A stretch of DNA of 58,988 nt, from NCBI GenBank assembly GCA_030529185.1, contig JAUMXI010000007.1, positions 1 through 58,988 on the forward strand, in the 5' to 3' direction. Positions 44,688-53,260 of the stretch are shown in pieces. Each line of letters begins with the position of its first letter. Position 1 is the stretch's first letter. Source of the DNA: Flavobacteriaceae bacterium. Its GTDB lineage: Bacteria; Bacteroidota; Bacteroidia; Flavobacteriales; Weeksellaceae. The notes under the pieces were generated by a model. It was not told where the DNA came from. It did no database searches and saw only the letters and a program-made list of their open reading frames with translations. The position numbers and the translations under genes were made by a program.

Positions 44688-45953
44688 TCAATACACTTGT
44701 TTTCCATCTACAAAGGTAGCGATAGGCCAGCCCGTACATTCCCAGCCGTGGAAAGGTGTATTTCTTCCCTTGGAAACAAAGGTGTTTTTATCTACTTTTT
44801 CAGTTTTATTAAGGTCAATAATCGTAAGGTCTGCACAATAGCCTTTTTTTATTTTGCCTACATTTTTAAGTTTGAAAACTTCGGCAGGTTTTATGGTCAT
44901 CCAATCTACCAGTTGTTTCAGAGTCCATTTTCCTGTTTTCACGAAACGAGTATAAAGCACTGGAAAGGCCGTTTCAAAACCTACAATTCCGAAAGGGGAA
45001 TTGTACATTCCTTGAGATTTTTCTTCTTCGGTATGAGGGGCGTGGTCAGTCGCAATACAATCAATAATTCCTTCTTCCAAAGCCTTGATAAGAGCTTCTT
45101 TATCTTCTTCGGCACGAAGTGGTGGATTCATTTTATAATTGGTATCGACATTTGGAATATCATTTTCCGTTAAAACCAAATGATGAGGCGAAACTTCGGC
45201 AGTCACATTAATTCCAGCCTTTTTCCCGTCAGTGATTACTCTAACGGATTCTTTTGTAGAAACATGGCATACATGATAATGAGCTCCAGTGGCTTCAGCT
45301 AATAGAATATCACGAGCGATATGAACGGATTCGCAAACGCTTGGGATTCCCTTTAAACCAAGTTCTTGGGATTTTTTACCATCGTGAATGCACCCTCCCA
45401 AAATAAGCGAATTATCCTCACAATGAGCTACAATCGGCAATTCCACCTTTTTGGCTTCGTGCATCGCTTCGTACATTACTCCTGCAATTTGAATTCCTAC
45501 GCCATCATCGGTAAAGCCAACCGCTCCTTTTTCTTTTAAAGTTTTAAAATCAGCGAGTTTCTCCCCTTTGGAATCTTCCGTAATGGCTCCATAAGGACGA
45601 ATTTTAATCACCGCCGACTCTTGAATTCTTCTCAATAAATCATCAAACCTTTCGGCTCTATCGGGAACGGGATTGGTGTTAGGCATTGGGCAAATGGTTG
45701 TATATCCGCCTTTTGCAGCCGCCTTAGACCCTGTAGCAATGGTTTCTTTATGCTCTCCACCTGGCTCACGAAGATGTACATGAACATCTATAAAACCAGG
45801 GCTAATGAAATTGCCTTTTGCATCAATAATTTCGGCATTTTCTTTTTCTATGTTTTCGGCAATATCTGTAATGATGCCGTTTTCTATTAATAAATCCCTT
45901 GCGATGAGGTTGCCTTTTTCATCAAGAATTTTTCCGTTTTTAATAATTTTCAT
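44688..45953 (-). CDS. pyrC: Dihydroorotase
   Basis: 421 residues, class I dihydroorotase of the amidohydrolase superfamily. It cyclises carbamoyl-aspartate to dihydroorotate. Zinc ligands and substrate residues are present: [37 protein letters not shown] and the catalytic Asp in [13 protein letters not shown]. Full length and apparently active, unlike the pyrC-like pseudo-dihydroorotases found beside some ATCases. It follows pyrB by 12 bp. Confidence 0.95.
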   Translation of the reverse strand: MKIIKNGKILDEKGNLIARDLLIENGIITDIAENIEKENAEIIDAKGNFISPGFIDVHVHLREPGGEHKETIATGSKAAAKGGYTTICPMPNTNPVPDRAERFDDLLRRIQESAVIKIRPYGAITEDSKGEKLADFKTLKEKGAVGFTDDGVGIQIAGVMYEAMHEAKKVELPIVAHCEDNSLILGGCIHDGKKSQELGLKGIPSVCESVHIARDILLAEATGAHYHVCHVSTKESVRVITDGKKAGINVTAEVSPHHLVLTENDIPNVDTNYKMNPPLRAEEDKEALIKALEEGIIDCIATDHAPHTEEEKSQGMYNSPFGIVGFETAFPVLYTRFVKTGKWTLKQLVDWMTIKPAEVFKLKNVGKIKKGYCADLTIIDLNKTEKVDKNTFVSKGRNTPFHGWECTGWPIATFVDGKQVY

Positions 45954-45965
45954 ATTTCCTTAATT

Positions 45966-46865
45966 TCAATGGGTTATTTCTTTAAATTTAAATCCTTTGT
46001 TTTCTAACGCTTGTTTCAGTATCGCCATTCGGGCGAAAACACCATTTTGCATTTGTTTGAAAATCCTTGAACGAGGGCATTCTACCAAATCAGAATCTAT
46101 CTCTACTCCTCTATTGATAGGGGCTGGGTGCATAATGATGGCTTTGGGCTTCATTTTTTGTTCTCGCTCTTTGGTTAATCCAAATTTTTCAAGGTATTCT
46201 TGTGGGGAAAAGGAAGTTTCGCTTTCGTGTCTTTCGTGCTGAATCCTCAATAGCATCAAAACATCAACTTCTGGAATTAATTCATCTAAATCTTTGTAAA
46301 ATTCATTAGAAACGCCTTCTCTAAACCACTCTTTCGGACCTGAAAAATAGACCTCTGTACCTAATTTCCTCAACGCCTCCGAAGTGGAATTTGCCACACG
46401 ACTGTGTTTAATATCTCCTACAATTGCCACTTTTAACCCTTCAAATTTACCAAATTCTTGTTGAATTGTCAATAAATCCAATAAAGTTTGGCTGGGGTGA
46501 TTTCCCGTGCCATCGCCCCCGTTAATGACAGCTATATCAATGTTTTCCAGCTCTTTATAATATTCATTTTGAGAATGACGAATTACCGCTAAATCTACTC
46601 CGATAGATTGCAATGTTTTTACCGTATCGTAAAGACTTTCTCCTTTATTGACCGAACTTTGAGCGACATCAAAAGGTATAACATTGAGTCTCAATTTCCT
46701 TTCCGCGACCTCAAAACTGACTTTTGTTCTCGTGCTATTTTCAAAAAATAGGTTGGCTACAAAAATTTCTTTCTCTGCTTTGTAAGATTTTCCATCGGCA
46801 ATGGTTTTCGCTTGGTGGAGCAAACTTTCTATTTCCTTTGCTGAATAATGAGCTATGGCTAACAT
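45966..46865 (-). CDS. pyrB: Aspartate carbamoyltransferase catalytic chain
   Basis: 299 residues. It joins carbamoyl phosphate to aspartate, the committed step of pyrimidine synthesis. Carbamoyl-phosphate motif FFENSTRTKVSFEVAE (S-T-R-T), VIRHSQNEYYKE, NGGDGTGNHPSQTLLD, and the aspartate-binding HPAPINRGVEID. No pyrI regulatory chain follows. First structural gene of pyrB-pyrC-VOC-carA-carB. The 130-nt leader carries a leader peptide, a pause-type hairpin and a terminator (see separate entries), so expression is probably set by attenuation. Confidence 0.95.
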   Translation of the reverse strand: MLAIAHYSAKEIESLLHQAKTIADGKSYKAEKEIFVANLFFENSTRTKVSFEVAERKLRLNVIPFDVAQSSVNKGESLYDTVKTLQSIGVDLAVIRHSQNEYYKELENIDIAVINGGDGTGNHPSQTLLDLLTIQQEFGKFEGLKVAIVGDIKHSRVANSTSEALRKLGTEVYFSGPKEWFREGVSNEFYKDLDELIPEVDVLMLLRIQHERHESETSFSPQEYLEKFGLTKEREQKMKPKAIIMHPAPINRGVEIDSDLVECPRSRIFKQMQNGVFARMAILKQALENKGFKFKEITH

Positions 46866-46889
46866 TTTATTAATTTTTGGTTTAGATAT

Positions 46890-46920
46890 AAAAAAACGAA
46901 GTCCCTAAAAGACTTCGTTT
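46890..46920 (-). terminator. Attenuator terminator in the pyrB leader
   Basis: On the minus strand AAACGAAGTC (complement of 46911-46920) pairs perfectly with GACTTCGTTT (complement of 46894-46903), loop of 7, followed by seven T. It lies 24 nt before the pyrB ATG and 3 nt after the leader-peptide stop, so it is upstream of the operon it would end. Confidence 0.82.
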
Positions 46921-46923
46921 CAA

Positions 46924-46995
46924 TTAAAAAATATATTTTCCCAACTCAAAGTGAGTTGTTGTAGGCTTGTCCGTGAAAAGTTCTACATTTTTCAT
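46924..46995 (-). CDS. Putative pyr operon leader peptide (23 aa)
   Basis: An open frame of 23 codons beginning MKNVELFTDKP and ending FELGKYIF, with an ATG placed 5 nt after the promoter -7 element, so the message may be leaderless. The stop codon is 3 nt from the attenuator stem: a ribosome finishing the peptide would cover the 5' arm and block termination. The last codons are read through a U-rich stretch (UAUAUUUUUUAA), and a 7-bp hairpin precedes it. This is the E. coli pyrBI plan. Too short for ordinary gene finding; evidence is positional only. Confidence 0.6.
   Translation of the reverse strand: MKNVELFTDKPTTTHFELGKYIF
46942..46958 (-). promoter_or_regulatory. Pause-type hairpin in the pyrB leader
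   Basis: A perfect 7-bp stem CAACTCA/TGAGTTG with a 3-nt loop, inside the leader peptide frame and followed by the U-rich tract. In pyrBI of enterobacteria a hairpin at this place makes RNA polymerase pause when UTP is low. Confidence 0.6.
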
Positions 46996-47000
46996 TCTTG

Positions 47001-47008
47001 CAAAAGTA
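47001..47008 (-). promoter_or_regulatory. Promoter -7 element of the pyrimidine operon
   Basis: On the minus strand TACTTTTG matches TAnnTTTG, 5 nt before the leader-peptide ATG. The -33 region holds TTTTTCC rather than TTTG. Confidence 0.6.
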
Positions 47009-47042
47009 AGAAAAATTTATAGAATAGGAAAAATAATTTTAA

Positions 47043-48629
47043 TTAAGATTTTCCATATTTCCTAAATGCTTGAATGGTTTGATAAACTCCATAACCGATG
47101 AATATTCTGCCAATGAAAAGCCATGTATATTGCCAACTTGTAGGTTTTTCTCCTAAAAGGTGGAATTTATCCCATTTTGTGATATTCATTATTTCTCCAA
47201 GATTTTGTAAGAAATCTCCTAATCCATCAGTGTTTGGATTGAAATATACACAATCTTGATACCAAGGATATAAAACAAATGCACTAGTAATTAACCCAAC
47301 CAAAGTAGTAAATATTACTCCTTTTACCCAATCTGTTCCAAAATCATTAGAATTTTTATTAAACCATAATAAAATTTTATCTTTATCAATATTAATTATA
47401 GTACCAAAGAAAAGCATACATGCTGATGAAACAAATAGTATCATTTTATTATTACTTTCAATTTCATTATCAAAATAATATACCCAGCTCAAATAATTAT
47501 ATAAGATTACTACAAGTAATATGTGCACTAATCCTAATTTATATTTTTCATTATTCATTTTTGCTTTAACGATTTCTCCTATATAAAATATAATGAGAGA
47601 TAATGAAAATACATAATATGGAATTAGGCAGTTGCTATTAAAAGCATAAAATATCAGATTAAGTCCTCCTATTGTAAATAGTAATCTATAATAACATTTA
47701 TTTCCTAATGAAAATGCTTTTTTATATACAGTTTCAATAATACGATATAATTTATAACAGATATTGAGGATTTTTATTTTTCCTAAAAAGGTTATTATAT
47801 CCTTCATTACAGAGTCAAAAAATGAAGGAGCCTTCATTCTTATTTCTTCTCTATAAATTTCTAGTTCTTTTTTCTCAAACTCGCTACCTTCTATTTTATT
47901 GCCTTCTGAATAGAAACTATTTTTTATAAACCGCATACTTTCACGGAGTTTTTTAGGAACAGAAGGAGGGTATTCATTGTCTCCAAAATTATTTTTGTAA
48001 TATTCAGAGAATAAAGCATCATCGAATAATCCTTCATCATCTACTTTTATATCCCAAAAAGATACTTTCCCTAGATTAAAATTGCTCCTTGATATATCTA
48101 TTCCTTTGTTAAAGGTAGTTCCTTGAAAATTAATCATAGAAGAACTATTTACTTTACAATATAAAAACTGAACTTCTTGCTCAAAAGTTGCATCAGAAAA
48201 TATTACTCTATCTAAAAAGTCTGTTAGATGAAATTGTTGGGGTTCTTTAAAGGTTGCACTATAAAAATCTGCTAGTTTATGGAACTCTGTATCCCCAAAA
48301 GAGATTTGATTATGAAATATACAATGATGAAAAGTGACTTTTTTCTTAAATTCAGCATTATTAAAATTTATATTCTTATTGAATATAATACTTTCTAATA
48401 TTACATTTTCCTCAAAAACAATATTTGAAAAGTCTATGGGATAATCAATAGTTCTCTTTTCTACTTTAACTTCTTTCTTTACAAAGATTTTTTTAGATTT
48501 TACATGATAATTTCTTTCTTCCTCTCTTATTTTATGTATTTCATTTACCAAATCTTCAAAGTCAGAAAAATCAGAAATTACTATTTCTTCTTCTCCTTTA
48601 TCGTTAAGTCTTGTTTTTATTTTTACCAT
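47043..48629 (-). CDS. Pentapeptide-repeat-like membrane protein
   Basis: About 528 residues. The N-terminal part (roughly 60-200) has repeating A/S-x-F-type units, for example FNNAEFKKKVTFHHCIF, FGDTEFHKLADFYSATF, FSDATFEQEVQF, typical of a right-handed pentapeptide beta-helix. The C-terminal half (about 300-525) has some six hydrophobic segments and ends GRIFIGYGVYQTIQAFRKYGKS, like channel-type pentapeptide proteins. Function unknown. Clearly more AT-rich than its neighbours, which suggests acquisition. The frame opens 11 codons earlier, but the -7 element at 48644-48651 supports the ATG at 48627-48629. Confidence 0.8.
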   Translation of the reverse strand: MVKIKTRLNDKGEEEIVISDFSDFEDLVNEIHKIREEERNYHVKSKKIFVKKEVKVEKRTIDYPIDFSNIVFEENVILESIIFNKNINFNNAEFKKKVTFHHCIFHNQISFGDTEFHKLADFYSATFKEPQQFHLTDFLDRVIFSDATFEQEVQFLYCKVNSSSMINFQGTTFNKGIDISRSNFNLGKVSFWDIKVDDEGLFDDALFSEYYKNNFGDNEYPPSVPKKLRESMRFIKNSFYSEGNKIEGSEFEKKELEIYREEIRMKAPSFFDSVMKDIITFLGKIKILNICYKLYRIIETVYKKAFSLGNKCYYRLLFTIGGLNLIFYAFNSNCLIPYYVFSLSLIIFYIGEIVKAKMNNEKYKLGLVHILLVVILYNYLSWVYYFDNEIESNNKMILFVSSACMLFFGTIINIDKDKILLWFNKNSNDFGTDWVKGVIFTTLVGLITSAFVLYPWYQDCVYFNPNTDGLGDFLQNLGEIMNITKWDKFHLLGEKPTSWQYTWLFIGRIFIGYGVYQTIQAFRKYGKS

Positions 48630-48643
48630 AAAAATATTTTTTA

Positions 48644-48651
48644 CAAAATTA
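48644..48651 (-). promoter_or_regulatory. Promoter -7 element of the pentapeptide-repeat gene; decides its start
   Basis: On the minus strand TAATTTTG matches TAnnTTTG, 14 nt before the ATG at 48629. The upstream part of the open frame lies over the promoter. Confidence 0.55.
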
Positions 48652-48696
48652 ACAAAAAACACCTATTATTTTTATCAAAAATTCATTAAAATGGGG

Positions 48697-48869
48697 GTAA
48701 AAACTATTTCGGAAGTGGTTTTTATCTGTAAAAAGATAGTTTTTATCTAAAAATAAATAGTTTTAATGCTCCTAAACATAGTAAAAACTTGTAAAAAGAT
48801 AGTAAAAACCCCTTCTAAACGGGTTTTATCTCAAGAAAAAGAAGTAAAAACTTGTCGAGAAGGGGTTTT
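48697..48869. repeat. Cluster of short AT-rich direct and inverted repeats
   Basis: GTAAAAA occurs at least five times in 170 bp. Longer direct repeats: TGTAAAAAGATAGT at 48727-48740 and 48790-48803, and AGTAAAAACTTGT at 48780-48792 and 48843-48855. A perfect 12-bp inverted repeat AAAACCCCTTCT (48805-48816) / AGAAGGGGTTTT (48858-48869) closes the cluster and could end transcription of the gene at 48880. Confidence 0.75.
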
Positions 48870-48879
48870 AGGTAGTAGT

Positions 48880-49389
48880 TTAGGCATTATTTGCCGTAGG
48901 TGGGGGAGTAGGAGCTGTATCAGGCTTTTTGGTGTTCGGTCTTCCTGGGAACTGCTGTTTTAGGTCATTATACACGGATTGGGCATTCGGAGCATTGGTC
49001 TCTGCAGAGGCTTTTAATCCCTTGTAATAGCTAATTGCAGTGCTGTAAAGGTCGCTTCCGAGAGCCAAAGCCGTGTCATCAATTCGTGCTTCAATGGCTT
49101 TTATTCGTCTCAAACGAGGCAAAAGGTTTTGCCGAGCAGCAAAATCCTTATTAAACTCCGCCGTATCTATATGCCTTAATACCAAATCGGGGTATTGTGC
49201 CATATAGCCTTTGGCTCTGCCTACCCAGTCTTCGGTTTTTGTCCCCAAACGCGAGTATTCTTGGCGTTGTTCGGCGGTTAAACTGATGAATTTTGATTGA
49301 ACAAGTTTCTCCAACTCAGTAAGATGTTGGTCAAATTTCTGCAATTCTTGTGCGGTGAATTCCACGCTAATTAAATTCTCTAATGCCAT
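48880..49389 (-). CDS. Hypothetical helical protein of unknown function
   Basis: About 169 residues, predicted almost wholly helical: an N-terminal segment (VEFTAQELQKFDQHLTELEKL), a middle with LTAEQRQEYSRLGTKTEDWV, and a Pro/Thr/Ala-rich disordered end (PDTAPTPPPTANNA). I recognise only a general resemblance to short hypothetical proteins of flavobacteria. The frame opens 16 codons earlier, but the -7 element at 49435-49442 makes the ATG at 49387-49389 the likely start. No signal peptide, no membrane segment. Codon use is richer in G/C than in the neighbouring pentapeptide gene. Confidence 0.7.
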   Translation of the reverse strand: MALENLISVEFTAQELQKFDQHLTELEKLVQSKFISLTAEQRQEYSRLGTKTEDWVGRAKGYMAQYPDLVLRHIDTAEFNKDFAARQNLLPRLRRIKAIEARIDDTALALGSDLYSTAISYYKGLKASAETNAPNAQSVYNDLKQQFPGRPNTKKPDTAPTPPPTANNA

Positions 49390-49434
49390 AATTTTAAAAT
49401 ATTTAAGTGATACAAAAAACGAATTACACTCCTC

Positions 49435-49442
49435 CAAATTTA
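49435..49442 (-). promoter_or_regulatory. Promoter -7 element of the hypothetical gene at 48880
   Basis: On the minus strand TAAATTTG matches TAnnTTTG, 45 nt before the ATG. Confidence 0.5.
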
Positions 49443-49617
49443 CATAAAAAATAAATAAAAGTGCTACTTTTTAGTTTTATTTTGAATAAGATAGTGGTTT
49501 TAACGGATACAAAACCGAAAAATAATTTTTCAGTAAAAAATGATGTCTTTTTAGTTCTGATTTTCTGAAAATTTTCCTAAATTGCTCCCCTAAAAATTCT
49601 TTTTTAAAATATCTTTA

Positions 49618-51525
49618 ATGAGCAATTATATAATTGAAAATCTACCAGATTATTTCAAACAATACGAAAGGTCTGTTAAGAACCCAAAAAAATTCTGGAC
49701 AGAGATAGCAGAAAACAACTATATCTGGGCAAGAAAATGGGAAAAAGTTGTAAACTACGATATAGATGAGGCAAAAATAGAGTGGTTTGCAGGGGCTAAA
49801 CTCAACATTACAGAAAATTGCATAGACAGACATTTAAAGGATAGAGCCTCCAAAACGGCGATTATCTGGGAACCGAATAACCCAGAAGAAGAGGCGGTAT
49901 ATCTCTCGTATCAAGATTTGTACGATAGAGTAGGGAAGATGGCAAATGTACTCCGAAGTCAAGGCGTAAAGAAAGGCGATAGAGTTTGTGTTTATCTTCC
50001 AATGGTGGTAGAATTGCCCATAGCGATGTTGGCTTGTGCAAGGATTGGAGCCGTTCATGTAGTAGTCTTTGCAGGATTTTCAGCAAATGCTTTGGCGTCA
50101 AGAATTAACGATTGTGAATGTGAGGTGGTGATTTGTTCTGATGGAAGTTATCGTGGAAATAAAGAAATAGACCTTAAAGGTATTGTAGATGAGGCTTTGG
50201 AGTCTTGCCCAAGTGTAAAACGCGTTTTGGTAGTGAACAGAACGGGGCAAGAAATTACAATGAAAGAGGGTAGAGATATTTGGTTAAAGGAACTTTTAGA
50301 CAAAGCATCTGTTGAAAACTTGATGCAAATAATGGATGCAGAAGATCCGCTGTTTATTCTATATACTTCTGGTTCTACGGGGAAACCCAAAGGAATGATG
50401 CACACTTGTGGAGGCTATATGGTTTATACAGGATACACTTTTAAAAATGTTTTCAACTATAAGGAAAATGATATTTTCTGGTGCACGGCGGATATTGGCT
50501 GGATTACAGGACATTCCTACACGCTTTATGGTGCTTTAAATAATGGGGCAACTACAGTTATCTTTGAAGGAGTGCCTACTTACCCTAATCCAGATAGATT
50601 TTGGGAAGTGATTGAAAAACACAAGATTACGCATTTTTATACAGCTCCTACTGCCATTCGTTCCTTAGGGAAAGAAAATACAGAATGGGTAGAAAAGCAC
50701 GATTTAAGCTCGTTGAGAGTGATAGGAACAGTGGGTGAACCTATTAATGATGAGGCTTGGCGTTGGTATAATGACAATGTAGGTAAAAAGCGGTGCCCTA
50801 TTGTGGATACTTGGTGGCAAACAGAAACGGGAGGAATTTTAATTTCACCATTGGCATTCATCACACCTACAAAACCAACTTATGCTACGCTTCCTTTACC
50901 AGGCGTTCAACCTGTTTTAATGAATGAAAAAGGCATTGAAGTAGAGGGAAATCAAGTAGAGGGAAATCTTTGCATTGCTTATCCTTGGCCATCAATTGCA
51001 AGAACGATTTGGGGAGACCACGAGAGGTATAAAGATACTTATTTTAAGGCTTTCCCAGGTAAATTCTTCACGGGAGATGCCGCTTTGAGAGATGAGGTTG
51101 GCTATTACAGAATTACAGGTAGGGTAGATGATGTGATTATCGTTTCTGGGCATAACCTCGGAACAGCACCAATTGAAGATGCTGTAAATGAACACCAATC
51201 CGTAGCGGAAAGTGCGATTGTAGGTTATCCTCACGACATTAAAGGAAATGCACTTTATGGCTATGTTATCTTAAAAGAAATGAGCGAAGATAGAAATAGG
51301 GACAGGGTGCGTAGGGAAATAAACCAACTGATTTCCGACCAAGTTGGACCGATTGCCAAGCTGGATAAAATACAATTCGTGTCGGCACTTCCGAAAACGC
51401 GTTCTGGTAAGATTGTGAGAAGAATTTTGAGAAAAATCGCTGAAGGAGATTTCAATAGTTTTGGAGATACCTCTACGCTCATCAACCCAGAAATCATTGA
51501 TGAAATTGTGAAAGAAAAACTATAA
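49618..51525 (+). CDS. acs: Acetyl-CoA synthetase (AMP-forming)
   Basis: 635 residues, full length. It activates acetate via acetyl-AMP. Motifs: P-loop-like LYTSGSTGKPKGMMHT, TAPTAIRSLGKE, the acetate-pocket region DTWWQTETGG, the hinge region ITGRVDDVIIVSGHNL, and the C-terminal KTRSGKIVRRILRK with the Lys subject to regulatory acetylation. Monocistronic, ended by the terminator at 51545-51577. The next gene is a sodium/solute symporter, which could take up acetate, but its substrate is not shown by sequence. Confidence 0.96.
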   Translation: MSNYIIENLPDYFKQYERSVKNPKKFWTEIAENNYIWARKWEKVVNYDIDEAKIEWFAGAKLNITENCIDRHLKDRASKTAIIWEPNNPEEEAVYLSYQDLYDRVGKMANVLRSQGVKKGDRVCVYLPMVVELPIAMLACARIGAVHVVVFAGFSANALASRINDCECEVVICSDGSYRGNKEIDLKGIVDEALESCPSVKRVLVVNRTGQEITMKEGRDIWLKELLDKASVENLMQIMDAEDPLFILYTSGSTGKPKGMMHTCGGYMVYTGYTFKNVFNYKENDIFWCTADIGWITGHSYTLYGALNNGATTVIFEGVPTYPNPDRFWEVIEKHKITHFYTAPTAIRSLGKENTEWVEKHDLSSLRVIGTVGEPINDEAWRWYNDNVGKKRCPIVDTWWQTETGGILISPLAFITPTKPTYATLPLPGVQPVLMNEKGIEVEGNQVEGNLCIAYPWPSIARTIWGDHERYKDTYFKAFPGKFFTGDAALRDEVGYYRITGRVDDVIIVSGHNLGTAPIEDAVNEHQSVAESAIVGYPHDIKGNALYGYVILKEMSEDRNRDRVRREINQLISDQVGPIAKLDKIQFVSALPKTRSGKIVRRILRKIAEGDFNSFGDTSTLINPEIIDEIVKEKL

Positions 51526-51544
51526 TCTTTATCATATGTACTTA

Positions 51545-51577
51545 AAAAAGGTCGAAGATGTTTTCTCCGACCTTTTT
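51545..51577 (+). terminator. Terminator of acs
   Basis: AAAAAGGTCG (51545-51554) pairs perfectly with CGACCTTTTT (51568-51577). Confidence 0.88.
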
Positions 51578-51663
51578 AGTTAGGCATTTAACCTTAAAAA
51601 ACTAATTAAAAAAACTTGCATAACATTATTAATACAATTGTTTATGATGCAAATATATGAAAG

Positions 51664-51679
51664 TTAGATTAATCTAACA
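51664..51679. promoter_or_regulatory. Perfect 16-bp palindrome, candidate operator of the symporter gene
   Basis: GTTAGATTAATCTAAC reads the same on both strands, 65 bp upstream of the symporter -7 element. A second inverted pair, TTGCAT (51616-51621) and ATGCAA (51647-51652), lies just before it. The spacing suits dimeric regulators acting from upstream. Confidence 0.5.
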
Positions 51680-51744
51680 AATTTTATTTTATAAATTATT
51701 GGAAAATTATTCAATAGTGATTTAATGAGTGAATTTTTTTATTA

Positions 51745-51752
51745 TATATTTG
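51745..51752 (+). promoter_or_regulatory. Promoter -7 element of the SSS symporter; decides its start
   Basis: TATATTTG matches TAnnTTTG, 26 nt before the ATG at 51779. The longer frame from 51725 would begin upstream of this promoter. Confidence 0.6.
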
Positions 51753-51778
51753 CTTTTCACGATAAAAATGAAAGGAAT

Positions 51779-53221
51779 ATGGTGTCATCAGGTTTATTGT
51801 TGTTGATTATTTTAATGTATTTTGGTTTATTGCTTTTGGTTTCTTGGCTTACGAGCAGGGGGAGTAATAATGATAGTTTTTTTATTGGAAATCGTTCCAG
51901 TAATTGGCTTTTTGTAGCCTTTGGAATGATTGGAGCGTCGCTCTCTGGGGTCACTTTTGTGAGTGTTCCTGGTACAGTAGGTGCAAGTGGTTTTGGTTAT
52001 TTGCAAATTACTTTGGGCTATATCATTGGTTATGCTATCGTGGCCTTTATTTTGTTGCCTTTGTATTACCGAATGAATTTAACTTCCATTTATACCTATC
52101 TCCAAGAGAGAATGGGCTTTTATTCCTATAAATCAGGGGCTTCCATTTTTATAGTTTCTAAATTGGTAGGGGCAACGGCGAGAATTTATTTGGTGGTGAA
52201 TATTCTCCAAACGATGATTTTGGATAGTTTCGGGGTGCCTTTTGAGCTAACGACCATCGCCATTTTGTTAATGACCATTCTTTACACTTACGAAGGTGGA
52301 GTGAAAACCATTGTTTGGACGGATACTTTGCAGACTTCTGCGATGTTGATAGGGCTGACGGTTTGCATTGCGTATATTCTGAACGATATGAATTTAAACC
52401 CAATAGAAGGTTTTTGGGCGATGCAAGAAAAAGGCTATACTAAAGTATTTGATACCAATATAATAGAAAAAAGCTTCTTTGTGAAACAAATTTTGGCAGG
52501 GGTGTTCATCACGATTGCGATGACGGGCATTGACCAAGATATGATGCAAAAAACCATCTCGGTTCCGAACCTTAAAGATAGTCAAAAAAATATGTTGTTG
52601 CTCAGTGGGATTTTATTTGTAGTGATTGCAATGTTCCTTTATATGGGAGGGGTGTTGTACTTATTCGCTGAAAAAGAAAATATTACAGCCAGTGGTGATG
52701 CTTTATTTCCGACTATTGCCCTCACTCAAATGCCCTTTGCGATTGCCATTATTTTTATTATCGGGTTGATTTCGGCATTGTTTTCCAGTGCAGATGGAGC
52801 GATGACGGCCTTAACATCTTCTTTGTGTATTGATATTTTTGGAATTAAAGAAAAAGATTGGGAACATCAGAAAAAGGAAATTTTTAGAAAGAAAATTCAC
52901 GCTATCGTTGCGGTATGTTTTTTGCTAATGGTATTGGTTTTCAAATGGATAAATGACCAATCTATGATTGGGGTAATTTTAAAATTGGCAGGATTTACCT
53001 ACGGACCTTTGCTGGGATTATTCGCTTTCGGGATTTTTACAAAATATAAAGTTAAGGATAATTTCGTGCCTTATATCTGTATTGTTGCTCCTACTTTGAG
53101 TTATATTTTAGACCAAAATCAAGAATTGTTATTTGGCGATTTTAAAATTGGTTTAGAATTATTGATTATTAATGGCTTAATTACATTTTTTGGTTTATGG
53201 CTGATTAGAAAGAAAAATTAA
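51779..53221 (+). CDS. Sodium:solute symporter (SSS family)
   Basis: About 480 residues, roughly 13 transmembrane helices. SSS-family features: N-terminal helix GLLLLIILMYFGLLLLVSWL, SFFIGNRSSNWLFVAFGMIGASLSGVTF after it (the usual G-R/S-S helix 1b region), and the sodium-site region around TGIDQDMMQKTIS and LISALFSSADGAMTALTSS. The open frame starts 18 codons earlier with an unhydrophobic extension, but the -7 element and family N-termini favour the ATG at 51779. Substrate unknown; proximity to acs makes acetate one option. Confidence 0.9.
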   Translation: MVSSGLLLLIILMYFGLLLLVSWLTSRGSNNDSFFIGNRSSNWLFVAFGMIGASLSGVTFVSVPGTVGASGFGYLQITLGYIIGYAIVAFILLPLYYRMNLTSIYTYLQERMGFYSYKSGASIFIVSKLVGATARIYLVVNILQTMILDSFGVPFELTTIAILLMTILYTYEGGVKTIVWTDTLQTSAMLIGLTVCIAYILNDMNLNPIEGFWAMQEKGYTKVFDTNIIEKSFFVKQILAGVFITIAMTGIDQDMMQKTISVPNLKDSQKNMLLLSGILFVVIAMFLYMGGVLYLFAEKENITASGDALFPTIALTQMPFAIAIIFIIGLISALFSSADGAMTALTSSLCIDIFGIKEKDWEHQKKEIFRKKIHAIVAVCFLLMVLVFKWINDQSMIGVILKLAGFTYGPLLGLFAFGIFTKYKVKDNFVPYICIVAPTLSYILDQNQELLFGDFKIGLELLIINGLITFFGLWLIRKKN

Positions 53222-53225
53222 ATAG

Positions 53226-53257
53226 AACCATCTTTTCAATTATTTGAAAGGATGGTT
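53226..53257. terminator. Terminator between the symporter gene and sucC
   Basis: AACCATC-TTTCAA pairs with TTGAAA-GATGGTT, 4 bp from either stop. A long stem between converging genes. Confidence 0.82.
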
Positions 53258-53260
53258 TAT

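Noticed and set aside
46890-46920. Hairpin before pyrB as a PyrR-type attenuator or the terminator of the pentapeptide gene
   Set aside because: No PyrR-binding consensus was recognised. The hairpin is about 120 nt beyond the end of the upstream gene, and a promoter and leader frame intervene. The leader-peptide arrangement explains it better.
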